Assembly (NCBI GenBank): GCA_027924585.1
Contig: BSBM01000826.1
Span: forward strand, 16,446,001 to 16,510,000
Length of the DNA: 64,000 nucleotides
Source: Larix kaempferi
Taxonomy: Eukaryota; Streptophyta; Pinopsida; Pinales; Pinaceae
Direction: 5' to 3'
Shown: one piece after another, positions 12,037 to 21,762 of the stretch
How the letters are laid out: each line of letters opens with the position of its first letter
Numbering within the stretch: the first letter of the stretch is position 1
Program-made: the position numbers and the translations under genes
The notes under the pieces: model-generated
The model's database searches: none
Seen by the model: only the letters and a program-made list of their open reading frames with translations
What the model was told of the DNA's origin: nothing

Positions 12037-12960
12037 CTTGAATGTTTTCTCAACCTTGTGTTGCTCATGTCTTGCCTTGGAATTTTCCTATGAATTCTTT
12101 AGTGCCTCTTATACTTGTAAATGGATCTTCCTAATCTTATTAATGAACATTTAAACTCTTACTGCTTCACCTATGGTGTCTTCACTCACTCCCTCTTTCT
12201 ATCCATAAACAACATCTAGAGGTGAAGGTGGTAAGTATCCAAAAAAAATTCAAAAGGGGGTTTACGAATGGAAGTGTGGACTGCTCTGTTATAAGAGTGT
12301 TGGATGTAGATCACATTTTCATCCCAAGTCCTCAGATGCTTCTGATTGTAACCCCTCAAAGGTTGTACCAAATTCATATTGACTACTTTTGTTTTTCCAT
12401 CTGTCTATGGATGGAATGTTGTAGATATCTTCAACTTGGTGTCCATATTTTCCCAAAGTGTAGTCCAAAATGTACTGAGAATCTGGTATCTGATTATAGA
12501 TATTTTCATAGTGTATCAACATTGTTTTTTATCTTATGTATTTTGCATTGTGTTAGAGTTTAAACACGATCAAAATATAGAAGATAAAACACAAAAATTG
12601 GTATATCTATATAAGATGATGCTCCTTAGTATCCCAAAGTGCACCCAAGCCTATTCAAAGAACATGTTTGCTACTTCTTGTCCTTTGATGGTATTTTTAC
12701 AAGGAATAAGAATGCACATCTTGTTGAATATATCAAATACCATAATAAATATGCATGTCCCTTCCTAATTGTTGGAAGACCACCCACAAAATCCATGGAG
12801 ATGCTCTCCCATGGTCTCATAGGAACATGTAAGGTATGGTATAGACCTTGCTTCCTATTGTTTTCTTTGTGTGTACAACAAAGTATGCATCCTCTAATAA
12901 TATGAGCTACATCTTCTTGTATTCTAGTCCAGTAAACATACCTCTATATGTTTGCAATTG
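12037..12960 (-). pseudogene. pol: Integrase catalytic core (base element), heavily broken
   Basis: Minus-strand fragments in shifting frames match an rve-type integrase core. At about 12740-12790 there is a MDFVGGLPT-like stretch around the first catalytic Asp. At about 12380-12420 STTFHP-stop-TDGKTK corresponds to the [10 protein letters not shown] segment. At about 12240-12310 the text reads HSYNRAVHTSIRKPPFEFF. The third catalytic acid region is altered (KTKVVN where families have TERVN). Integrase would insert element DNA into the chromosome. Multiple stops and frameshifts. Confidence 0.7.
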
Positions 12961-13669
12961 TCTTCCCAGCACCAAAATTTCCTACAACGTTGGAGGTGTG
13001 TGCCTCTCTCATAAGCTGCAATTTCTCGCCTTTAGGAACATAGAGCTTGTCCATCTTATAGAGTAACTCATCCTGGATATGATAGTCAACTTTGTTGACA
13101 CCTTCTTCTACATGGAAATGGCCTTGAAGTTGTTGAAATATCTCCTTGAAGTTCTCATCTTCTATGTATTCCTCCTTGTAAGCATCATCGGTAAACGGTT
13201 CTATGTGCATAAGAGTTTCCAAAGTTGTAATCTTGGTTGTTGGTGGCCTTGAGAGAATGTATTCCAACTTGTTCATACTACCCTTATTATACTTGATGAT
13301 TATATGGAATTGTTTTAAGAATCCCATCCATTTATAATGTTTAGTTTGTTGTAGCTTACTCTAGGCCTGCAAATACTGTAGTGGTCAGTGATTAGTGTGA
13401 ATGATGGTCTCCTTGCACATTAGATAGTGCTTCTACTTCTTAACAAATTAAAATAGGGCATAGAGTTCCTTGTCATAAGTAGAGTAGTTTAGGACTCCCC
13501 CATGAAACATTTCATAATGATAGAATATAGACCTTCCTCCTTGCATTAGAACCGCTCCCATGGCATACCCACTTGCATATGTCTCCAATTCGAATGGCTT
13601 ATGCAAATTGGGAAATGCAAGAACTGGTGCCTTATTGGTATTTCACTTGAGCTCTTCAAAGGCTTAATA
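12961..13669 (-). pseudogene. pol: RNase H and integrase zinc-binding region (base element)
   Basis: The open frame 12944-13327 reads the end of RNase H (FHIIIKYNKGSMNKLEYILS) followed by a linker and the start of the integrase HHCC region (REAHTSNVVGNFGAGKTIA). Upstream, 13330-13560 shows KWKHYLM and other RNase H words with stops. RNase H removes RNA from the RNA:DNA hybrid during reverse transcription. Broken by stops around 13330-13670. Confidence 0.75.
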
Positions 13670-14640
13670 CTAATTCTTCCCCCAATGGAACCCCTTACTA
13701 TTAGTTGTTATGTCATGGAGGGGTGCATCCACAGCCGAAATGGAAGCTATGAACTTTCGAAGGTATCCTGCTGCCCTAAAAAAGCTCCTAACTTTAGTAA
13801 CATTTTTAGAAGTAGGCCACTTAGTGATGGGTTCCATCTTTTCAATATCATTCTTAAGTTCTCCTCCACCAATCGCATACCCCAAATACACCAATGACCG
13901 CTGGGAGAACTCACATTTCTTTGAATTAGCTAGAAACTGGTGCTTTTTCAGAGTCTCTAACACTTGTTTGAGATGTGAGATGTGCTCTTCCCAGGTAGCA
14001 CTATAAACCAGTATGTCATCTAGATATACTATAACAAACGAATCTAAGAAATGTTGTAATACATCATTCATCAAATGCATAAATGTAGTTTTTGCATTGC
14101 ATAATCCAAACAACATTACTAACCATTCATATAGACCTTGCATAGTCTTGAAGGAGGTCTTCTAGTTGTCTTCTTCCTTCACTTGCACTTGGTGGTATCT
14201 TTATTTGAGATCCAACTTAGTGAAGTACTTGGCATGCTACAAATGGTCTAATAGAAAATTGATCCTGGGAAGAGGGTATTGATTCTTCAAATTGATCTTG
14301 TTCAATGCTTTGTATTTGATGCAAATCCTCCAAGTCCTATCCTTTTTGGGTGCTATGATGATATGTGGCCCACAAGGTGAGGTGCTTGGTCAAATCATGC
14401 CTTGCTCCAACAATTGATGCAAATGCTTCTTCACTGCATCTGCTTATATGATAGAATTTATGTACAGTCCGATGTTTGGTAGTGGAGAATCTGTCAATAA
14501 TTGTATCTTATGCTCCACCAACCTCTTAGGAGGTAGCGCCTTAGGCTCCTAGAACACTTCTATGTATTCCTACAAAATGCTCTCCAATTGATGTTTTTGC
14601 ACTTTGGTACATCGCTCCAGGGATTCCTTCACTTTTACCG
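13670..14640 (-). pseudogene. pol: Reverse transcriptase (base element)
   Basis: The 157-codon frame 13670-14143 contains the RT active-site motif VYLDDILVYS at about 14010-14040, preceded by LFGLCNAKTTFMHLMNDVL and followed by the thumb/connection (YLGYAIGGGELKNDIEKM, KVRSFFRAAGYLRKFI). The N-terminal fingers and palm (about 14144-14560) are recognisable only as fragments broken by stops. RT copies element RNA into DNA in the cytoplasmic particle. It is a typical Ty3 RT, now dead. Confidence 0.85.
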
Positions 14641-15010
14641 ACTCACTTTATTGATGATTTTTCCTTAATAAAAGCAATACAAACTTCCTACTTGAACTGA
14701 TCATCTTTTTTGCTTGGTTGGAACTTACTAGATAGATCTTCGGTTTACCTTTGTGTGTTTTGGTGATGAAGGAATTCCCTTCCTTAATCAAGTGGTATTG
14801 ATCGGATCTCCTCATGAATATCACATCCCTCATATACATGTAGGGGATTTTGAACACTACACCACAAACATCCAGAGGTACTATGTCTACATCCACTTCA
14901 TCAAAATACTCTGCACTTATGGAAAACTTGATCTTTCATTGTTTCGTGACTCTGTGTTATGCATCCTTATTTACCCATCCCAATCGATAGGGATTGGGAT
15001 GATTATGTTC
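14641..15010 (-). pseudogene. pol: Protease C-terminal half (base element), split by an insertion
   Basis: The minus strand reads VDVDIVPLDVCGVVFKIPYMYMRDVIFMRR at 14815-14900 in two adjoining stretches (IVPLDVCGVVF, PYMYMRDVIFMRR), typical of the region just after the retropepsin active site in a plant Ty3 group. Upstream at 14900-15010 comes a strand containing PNPYRLGWVNKDA, then the frame reaches the TTCCA target site. The other half of the domain resumes at 23647. The 82-codon frame 14648-14896 is part of it. Confidence 0.75.
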
Positions 15011-15015
15011 TTCCA
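15011..15015. repeat. Target-site duplication TTCCA (left)
   Basis: TTCCA precedes the LTR at 15016 and follows its partner at 23642-23646. Confidence 0.9.
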
Positions 15016-15430
15016 TGTTAGGAACCCATGTCAACCCTTCTCTTTACATTGTTAGTATATTGTTGTTGGACGCATATGCTTTGTAAGTCGTCCCATAGTA
15101 TTATATGTTCCATAGTATTGATCCATTGTTTGTATTAGCCCATAGTATTATATGTTCCATGGTATTGATCCATAGTATTGGACGCATATGCTTTGTAAGT
15201 CGTCCCATAGTATTATATGTTCCATGGTATTGATCTATAGTATTGGCTCATAGAATTAGTATATAAGTATGTGTTGAGGCCAATGAAGGCATCCATAAGT
15301 TATTTGTATTAAGCTTGCTCAAAGGAGATTTCCCCCTCGAAGTGTCCCGCGATCAATAAATCTATTTTGAGTTCTGTTATTTCTGATAAATCCTGCATTC
15401 TCATTAATTAATTGTTGGAGGTTCCTCGCA
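15016..15430 (+). repeat. 5' LTR, 415 bp
   Basis: Starts TGTTAGGAACCC and ends GGTTCCTCGCA. It contains an internal tandem repeat of about 110 bp (GGACGCATATGCTTTGTAAG appears near 15066 and 15180). Direct partner: 21763-21869 plus 23334-23641. Confidence 0.85.
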
Positions 15431-15432
15431 TC

Positions 15433-15444
15433 TAGTATTAGAGG
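15433..15444 (+). promoter_or_regulatory. Decayed primer-binding site
   Basis: TAGTATTAGAG, two transitions away from TGGTATCAGAG, lies two bases after the LTR. Confidence 0.6.
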
Positions 15445-16418
15445 ACTTTCTTGGGCTCGTTGGGTGGAATTTCTACCAAAAACCAATTCTGCATATGTAT
15501 TGTTCCTTTCAATTGCAGGTTTGGATCTGAGAATAATCCCTATCCGCTTAATTGTGGGAAGTACTTGGGAATAGCCATAAAAATCATTGTGAGGAGTACC
15601 ACAAGAACCCCGAAGTAGCTGTCCCATTAAGAGGATCTGCCAATGAAAAGGGAAACGACGCCTACCCGATTGACTAGTTCCTACCCATGAGGTAAAACCA
15701 GAGCTGTCGTTTGTGGAAAAGCGGTTATCAATTTTACCTGAGCCGTGGAGTGAGGGGTACTACCCCAATACGCAAGCCATTAAACAACATTGGTGGCCGA
15801 GTGAATCCCATGAACCTTTAGGAAGCCACGTATACTCAGGGTCCATATCTATTTCTAGCTGATAAATCGCAGATTACATCTTTCTAGAACTGTTTTCGAT
15901 CACTTCCGCACTGTTGTAGATCCATAAAATAAAAAAATAAAAAGTAAAAAATAAATCATTTTTTCTCCATATCTTCTTTGTTTTAACTCTGTTTACCTTG
16001 AAAATTCATTGACACCCCTGCCATCCCATTCTGCATATTTCATTCCTGAGGACCCTATCCCAAATTCCACTTCCCAAAGCCAAAAATCCCACATCTGTCT
16101 ATTTTTAGCTTTTTCCATAACTTCTTCGATTTTCACCCAATCACCTTCAAATTTTGCCACAGTGTTCATCTCCTATTTGTGCTTCTTTGTCCCTCTTTGA
16201 AGAAATTTCTCATTCTTTCACCCCGCTTCTGAAATCCCCATTTTCTGCTTCCATGTCCATCAGAAAGTGTCCAAACCCTCGTCAAAGCCCAATTACCCAT
16301 TAGAGTTTTTCCCAAATCCAAATTTTCCTTTCCTAAAGAAGCTTATGTTTTTGTTTTTCTTCCCACTCACAAAAAAAAACTCTTGGTTATGGTTGTCACC
16401 TGCGCAGGAGAAAAAATC
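15445..16418 (+). other. 5' leader of the Ty3 element
   Basis: About 1 kb between PBS and gag with no plus-strand coding frame. The minus-strand frame 15319-15627 crosses the LTR border and is taken as chance. The T- and C-rich 16000-16360 part has no motif I recognise. Confidence 0.5.
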
Positions 16419-17375
16419 ATGGAGGAAGAACTTGTAGCCCTCAAAACCAAACTCCAAGATCTGGATGAAAAAATTCTCAGCCTCCATCTTCAGTATTCGT
16501 CCATGAACAATAAACAACAGCCATAATCTTCTACAAACACTGGGTTCTCTTCTTCCAGCCATTTTTCATGGGCTGAAACTTGATTTTCCTCGCTTCAATG
16601 GCAAAGATCCGACTGGATGGATATACCAGGCAAAACAATATTTCAGTCTGCATAATACTTCTGATGTCAAAACAATTCCACTTGCATCCTTTCATTTGGA
16701 ACATGAAGCCCTTCAATGGTACCGTTAGTACATCAAGGCTCATGAAGAGCCAAAATGGACAAATTTTTGCCAACTCCTTTTGCAACGATTTGGTCTTAGT
16801 GCTTTTGATAATTTCACAGGAGCACTCACCAAACTTCGCCAAATTGGCATTGTGAGAGAGTATCATACAGAATTTGAGAAACTGGCCAATCACACAGAGG
16901 ATTGTTTGATGAATTCTATAGGAGTTGTTTTATCAGTGGCCTCAAGGATGCAATCCGATCAAAGGTTATATTTTTTTGTCCCAACATAATGATGGAAGTC
17001 CTAGGGTTGGATAAGTTGGCGGAGGACAAGATCACATCCCAATTACGCTCCAAATCCACTTTTGTTCCATTCCGAAATATGGTTTCCCAAAAACCTCCCA
17101 TCACGCTAGCTCCTCGACCAACTCCTATCAAGCATTCGTCTGAAGCAGAGATGATGGCACATAGAGAAAAATGGATTTGTTATAATTGTGATGAGAAATT
17201 CACTCGGGTCCATAGATGTGTTGAGAAAAATCTCTATCTCTTAGATGTGGATTCTCCGCCTGCCTCTGAACTTGGTGAAGAAGCTACAAATACAATAATT
17301 ATCATGTCGACATTCAACAGCCTCTTGTTGACCCTCTGTCTCAGGATGACCACCCAGAGATATATCTCCATGCTT
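16419..17375 (+). pseudogene. gag: Gag with zinc knuckle, several frameshifts
   Basis: ATG at 16419 opens MEEELVALKTKLQDLDEKIL, a coiled-coil start usual for chromovirus gag. After a stop and shift, 16565-16725 reads LDFPRFNGKDPTGWIYQAKQ and then ASFHLEHEALQWYR followed by a TAG. The capsid region continues (FCQLLLQRFG; EYHTEFEKLANHTE) and after another shift GLKDAIRSKV. The nucleocapsid CCHC knuckle CYNCDEKFTRVHRC is at about 17177-17220. Gag would form the RNA-packaging particle. At least three frame breaks; inactive. Confidence 0.85.
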
Positions 17376-17842
17376 TAGCCGGAGTCACCACCCCACAAAC
17401 AATGCGGGTTAGGGGTTACTTCAAGAAGCTCCCTCTTACAATACTCATTGATTCTGGTAGCACTCATAAATTAATTAACCCTCGGATCACAAACAAGCTT
17501 ATTGTTTTGTCCATCCTTGCTCCAACTTTGAAGTCATGATTTCCAATGGGGGCACCTTACCTTGCAAGGAAAAGTGTCGCAATGTCTGTATCTCTATGGG
17601 ATATTGTAACCTGCGCTCTGGCATGTTTTCCTTAGACTTAGGAGGATGTGATGTGGTTTTGGGAACTCAATGGTTACACAAACTTGGCCCCATCCTATGG
17701 GATTTTGCTGAACTTTGGATACAGTTTTCAGTCAATGGAAAAAAACACACATTGACGAGTTTACAACGAGGGTCTCTCTACATCATCAATTCCCATCATA
17801 TGGAAAATATCCTTAAGAAGAATTCACATGGTGTCATCTCTC
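17376..17842 (+). pseudogene. pol: Retropepsin-like protease, cut off at a nested insertion
   Basis: TPQTMRVRGYFKKLPLTILI leads into the active site DSGSTHKLI at about 17450-17475. After a frameshift near 17535 the frame 17536-17842 gives MFSLDLGGCDVVLGTQWLHK, the conserved retropepsin C-terminal segment, and a stretch that in relatives leads into RT. The sequence then breaks into an unrelated LTR at about 17843. The protease would process gag-pol; RT onward is lost. Confidence 0.85.
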
Positions 17843-18229
17843 ATTTCTCAACAACTTTCTTACAATTGAATTAAATGTCAGCAAGGAAATTCAAATAGGT
17901 TCTCAAGATGACATTTGGCGGCCTATGGTTCAATCCCACAACCCCCTCACCACTCCCTAGTGGATACACATGGCCCCTTTTCATTAGTTGCTTCCATAGT
18001 CAGCTTTGGTATTTTATTGCATGATGTTTATTTACATCATTTTTACAATGTTCCATGGCTAAATAGCACATGGGTAACATAATATCCAAAAATTTCCTTT
18101 TAAATAAAATTCGAGCTTCCACTAGCAGGGCCTTGGCCTTGAGCTCCACGCTAGGAAAACATACATCACATGTATATATTATTTACATTAAAAGTTAATA
18201 TATCCTAAGGGTCAAAATGGGGTATTACA
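17843..18229 (-). repeat. LTR fragment (last 387 bp in plus view)
   Basis: From TTTCTCAACAACTTT to GGGTATTACA it matches about 22948-23328 of the solo LTR with scattered substitutions. The missing part is the other ~1070 bp of the LTR. The break lies where the surrounding protease stops. Confidence 0.8.
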
Positions 18230-18285
18230 ATTCCCTCCCCCTTAGAATAACATCGTCCTCGATGTTCTAATACTTAGGAATACAT
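18230..18285 (-). promoter_or_regulatory. Polypurine tract and conserved upstream block
   Basis: The minus strand reads GAACATCGAGGACGATGTTA then TTCTAAGGGGGAGGGAAT up to the LTR. The young chromovirus has the same arrangement at 32881-32920 (GTAACATCGAGGACGATGTT, then TTTTAAGGGGGTGTGTA), so the two families share an ancestor. Confidence 0.75.
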
Positions 18286-18345
18286 ATACAATTTACACGT
18301 CCAAAATTTTCAAAAATTTTGCAGATCTGCCCTGCATTCTATAAT

Positions 18346-18812
18346 TTACCTTGAACTTTCAGGACCAAGTCCTTTGGCTTCCACAAAATTCTCCTGTTGG
18401 TTCTGATCTTCTAGCTCATTGAAAAGTCTGAAAACTTTATGGCTGCTATCCTCTTGATGTTCCTTTGTTGGGCAGTTGCGGAGGCAATGATTCCCTCCAC
18501 ATTTCCAACATTTCACTGGCTGCTTTATCTTTTCCTGCTCAATTCCCTTTGAGTCTTCCCACCTACAACATTTCTTAGTGGAATGATTGGATGAATGCCT
18601 CCTCATTGATCCATTTTACTTTCCTTGACTAATTGTTTCCATAATTATTTTTACTTGTCTTTGCAGACAAACAGAGTCCTGCAAAACCTTATGGTTCATC
18701 TCATTTTGTTGTTTTTGTAGCTTGAGCAGTCCTCCAAGATTCTCTTGGGTCTTGGCAATTGTTTGAAGAATATTTTCAGCCAAATCCATTAGCTTTTGGT
18801 TTGTTGCCATGG
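18346..18812 (-). pseudogene. gag: Short Gag with CCHC knuckle
   Basis: The frame starting at about 18810 (MATNQKLMDLAENILQTIAK, a coiled-coil-like N-terminus with KLQKQQNEMNHKVLQD) ends at 18616. After a frame change, 18346-18606 carries the zinc knuckle CWKCGGNHCLRNC at about 18480-18520 and an acidic tail FNELEDQNQQENFVEAKG. The capsid core usual in gag is missing, so this gag is only about 155 codons in all. It would bind RNA through the knuckle. It lies 100 bases from the polypurine tract with no pol between. Confidence 0.65.
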
Positions 18813-18825
18813 CCAATGTACACAA

Positions 18826-20640
18826 CAGCCCACTCTTTTCTCACTAGTACCACTATTTTTCTAACAGTTTCAACCAATTAACTTTCACTTCTCACCTGTG
18901 AAATACATCATTACAATTTCTGTTAGGGAAAGCATAATACAAACATTAAAATCAGTCAATTAATTGCCCAATTGACATGGGTAGTCCATGCTTTATCCAT
19001 GAGACTTTCATACTTTCCATGCTTTCCCAACATACTCATGAATTCCTTCATGTTCATCCATTCACAAGAAATTAATTAATTCATCATTCACAGTTATTTC
19101 AAGCAATTAGCACAATCATTTCAAGTCATGACATGCATCAAACCATTTTCTATTTTTATAAATGCATCAATAAAAAAAGGAAAGAGAGAGCAGTAATAGT
19201 TTTCTCCTCTTAGTCTTGTTCCATTCTGGAACCCACACCACCACTATGGTTTTCATGCTCCTGGCCTCTTTCACTTCAACGTGAATTCTTGACCTGCCCT
19301 TCTTGGTTATGAAACTTAGTGTCTATGGTCTATTCCAGATATATCAACCATGGAGTCCCTCCACATGGTTTGTCTACAACTCTTGGCTGCTAGGACCCAC
19401 ACAGTCCCACTAGTACCATCTTTCATTACTGCTCATGCTAAGCTCTTTAGGACGGTCACATGTCCACATGTATCCCTAAGATGCCTTCATAGTCCTTGCT
19501 TCCAACAATACCTACACTCAAACATTGAATCAAATCACATGTTTAGTTTATTTTCATAGGGTTTCTCTCTAAACAAGAGTTTAGGAAATCATAACCAAAT
19601 CATATACACATGTAGATTCATAAGCAAGGAGCTGCAAGATAACCAACTACTTATCTGTTCTGTGCGCTTCCTCTCTGGTCCACAGGGTCCTGCTTTGCTT
19701 TGCAAGCCTTGGGATCGCCCATGGACTTGGATGTTCGGCCAGCACGCAAGTTGCTCCACAACATCAAATAGTTAATGCTCAACCAGTACACCTACATGAC
19801 GACTGGATTTACCAAGCATTTGTGGTGCCCAACCAGTCCCATTCCTGGTTGTCCCTCTCCATTGCCAAGCCAGCACATCCCTCTGGGTTATCAGTTAATG
19901 GAAGGAAACTGTGTCACCGACCATTATAGGTCAAGGCTCTACTACTCGGCCTTAGGCATATAACAACCTTTCACCAATACTTCTACAAAGTCCAAGTAAT
20001 CAATTCCCAAACCAGTACACTGACTGGGTTTATTAGGCATACAACAATCCTTTATCAATATCCCCACACCTTCACACACACAACAACCTCTTCACTTTTC
20101 TTCTTCAGTGTGCTGCACCGAATTGCATCTGTTTAATCTGACAACACAAGATGGGTAAGCAAACTCATTAGTATTGCTGCTCGAAAGTTGTAAACATATT
20201 TCATGACATTCACTATCCAACATTGAAACACCAAGAATGTGTCCATTCCCTTAAGGTGTAGTCAATATTGATAATCCTGTCATAACCCAACATCGGAAAA
20301 GTGTGCACTCCTTTTTGATGTGAGCCATGTAGGCCCTACTCACACTCAAGCAATCTGTCATAATGGAAATAAAATCAAAACATGCTCTGCATATTGACTC
20401 TAATAATTAGACATGCATATTCTTAGTTAGGGTCATAGAACACTTATCCATTTGCAAATGTAGTCTTCTTCATTAATGAGGAATGGGGGCTCCTTCTCTA
20501 AGTTGACAATCCCTCGGTTTTCCATCCCAACTCCTTTTGATGTTACATAACCCTCATATGTCTTACTGACATAATCTTTACCATCTCCCTCGTGTTGTTT
20601 ACCAATCATGTAGTGCAGGTGGGACATTATCAAAATATCC
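18826..20640. other. Non-coding spacer with minor repeats
   Basis: No recognisable coding frame. Around 19780-20060 two diverged copies share ACCAGTACACCTAC / ACCAGTACACTGAC and ACTGG(A/G)TTTA. It could be leader sequence of the gag-only element or older inserted DNA. Confidence 0.35.
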
Positions 20641-21395
20641 AATGACGTTTCACCCGAAACCCATTTCCAAGATATGGGATCCTTCCCATGAAGTTTGGCT
20701 TCTGCAGGCCCTCTCTCACGGTCTTACTGCAATGTGTCTTTCTGGCACACCTATTAAATAGCCAAATAGTCAGCAACATTTAACAATAAAATTCAAATCT
20801 GATTGTTCCATAACCAATCAATGGCATTAATAATTAAATTCAATATGAATTTGCAATTCTGTCTACTACAGAAATTTATTTTCTTAGTCACAAGGCTATC
20901 CTCATATTGCTTGGCTCTTGTATGTGGTATCACTTCTCCCATTATGGTCTTACGTCTGCTGCCATACATGAACATCCACTTACAACATGTCCTCCTGACA
21001 CAATTCATATAAGCCAAATATTCATTAGTCGTTTATTAGCAAAATTCCAAATCCGATATTTACAAATCTGAGATTTACAATTCTTCTTTCTAACAGAACT
21101 TAGATTTCTAAACCATGAGATTCCTTCTCATAAGCTCTAAATCAAAATTTTCAAATCTATTCCCTACATAAATTAGATTTGCAACCATGATATTATTATC
21201 ATAAACTTAAATCGGAATATTTCCAAATCTGTTTCATGCATAAGTTAAATTTCACAACCATGAGAACCTTCTCATAACATTTGGCTTTTGCACATGGTAG
21301 AGTTTGGTCTTTACTATGGTCTTATCCTCATTGCCATACGCAAGACATTTCTACCTGGAATCTGAAACTTTCAATCAGCCAAACATGTTGTGAGT
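20641..21395. repeat. Three diverged tandem repeats
   Basis: Three blocks carry the same ordered words: a GGCTTYTG/GGCTCTTGT start, ACGGTCTTAC / ATGGTCTTACG / ATGGTCTTATCC, TGCCATAC, and an ending AGCCAAATA or AGCCAAACA (at about 20760, 21012 and 21376). Units are about 250-365 bp. Non-coding. Confidence 0.5.
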
Positions 21396-21586
21396 ATCTA
21401 TGCATATAATTTGTCCATTGCTACAACAGTCACTGAAGTGATCTCAGAATTATAACACTCAATAATTCAAACACTTTCAGTTGTTAACATATCAATATCA
21501 CCAAACTCATTTACTTCACGTGAATCATTATCATACTAAAATTGCAAGGTAGAGTCACATCATTGATGCAATTTAAATGTCTAAAA

Positions 21587-21660
21587 TAGAGGTATTGATT
21601 TAGTGGCACTCGTCAGCTTCACTCTCAATCTATAATAGAGGTATTGATTTAGTGGCACGG
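21587..21660. repeat. 44-bp duplication
   Basis: AATAGAGGTATTGATTTAGT occurs at 21587 and again at 21631, each followed by GGCAC. Confidence 0.85.
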
Positions 21661-21749
21661 AATGCAACCAGAGGATCCTAAATGGGAACCACTCCTTCAA
21701 ATTCAGCATCAATTTCCACATCTAAAGCTTTGAGGACAAATATTTTTCT

Positions 21750-21762
21750 AAGGGGAAGGGGA
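21750..21762 (+). promoter_or_regulatory. Polypurine tract of the 15016-23641 element
   Basis: AAGGGGAAGGGGA directly before TGTTAAAAACCC, preceded by TTTGAGGACAAAT, a block conserved before the tract in plant Ty3 elements. Confidence 0.9.

Larger units (their letters stand above)
17843..21580 (-). mobile_element. Truncated gag-only (TR-GAG-like) element, right end undefined
   Basis: On the minus strand the order is (right to left) long spacer, short gag with zinc knuckle, pre-polypurine conserved block, polypurine tract, LTR fragment. There is no protease, RT or integrase between gag and the polypurine tract, the layout of non-autonomous gag-only elements. The LTR fragment belongs to the same family as the solo LTR at 21870-23328. 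No PBS or 5' LTR was found toward 21580, so that border is arbitrary. Confidence 0.5.

Noticed and set aside
12222-13066. Plus-strand ORFs of up to 129 codons
   Set aside because: They lie opposite the recognisable minus-strand integrase and RNase H.
16009-16893. ORFs at 16009-16200 and on the minus strand at 16293-16893
   Set aside because: They overlap the leader and plus-strand gag of the Ty3 element and show no motifs.
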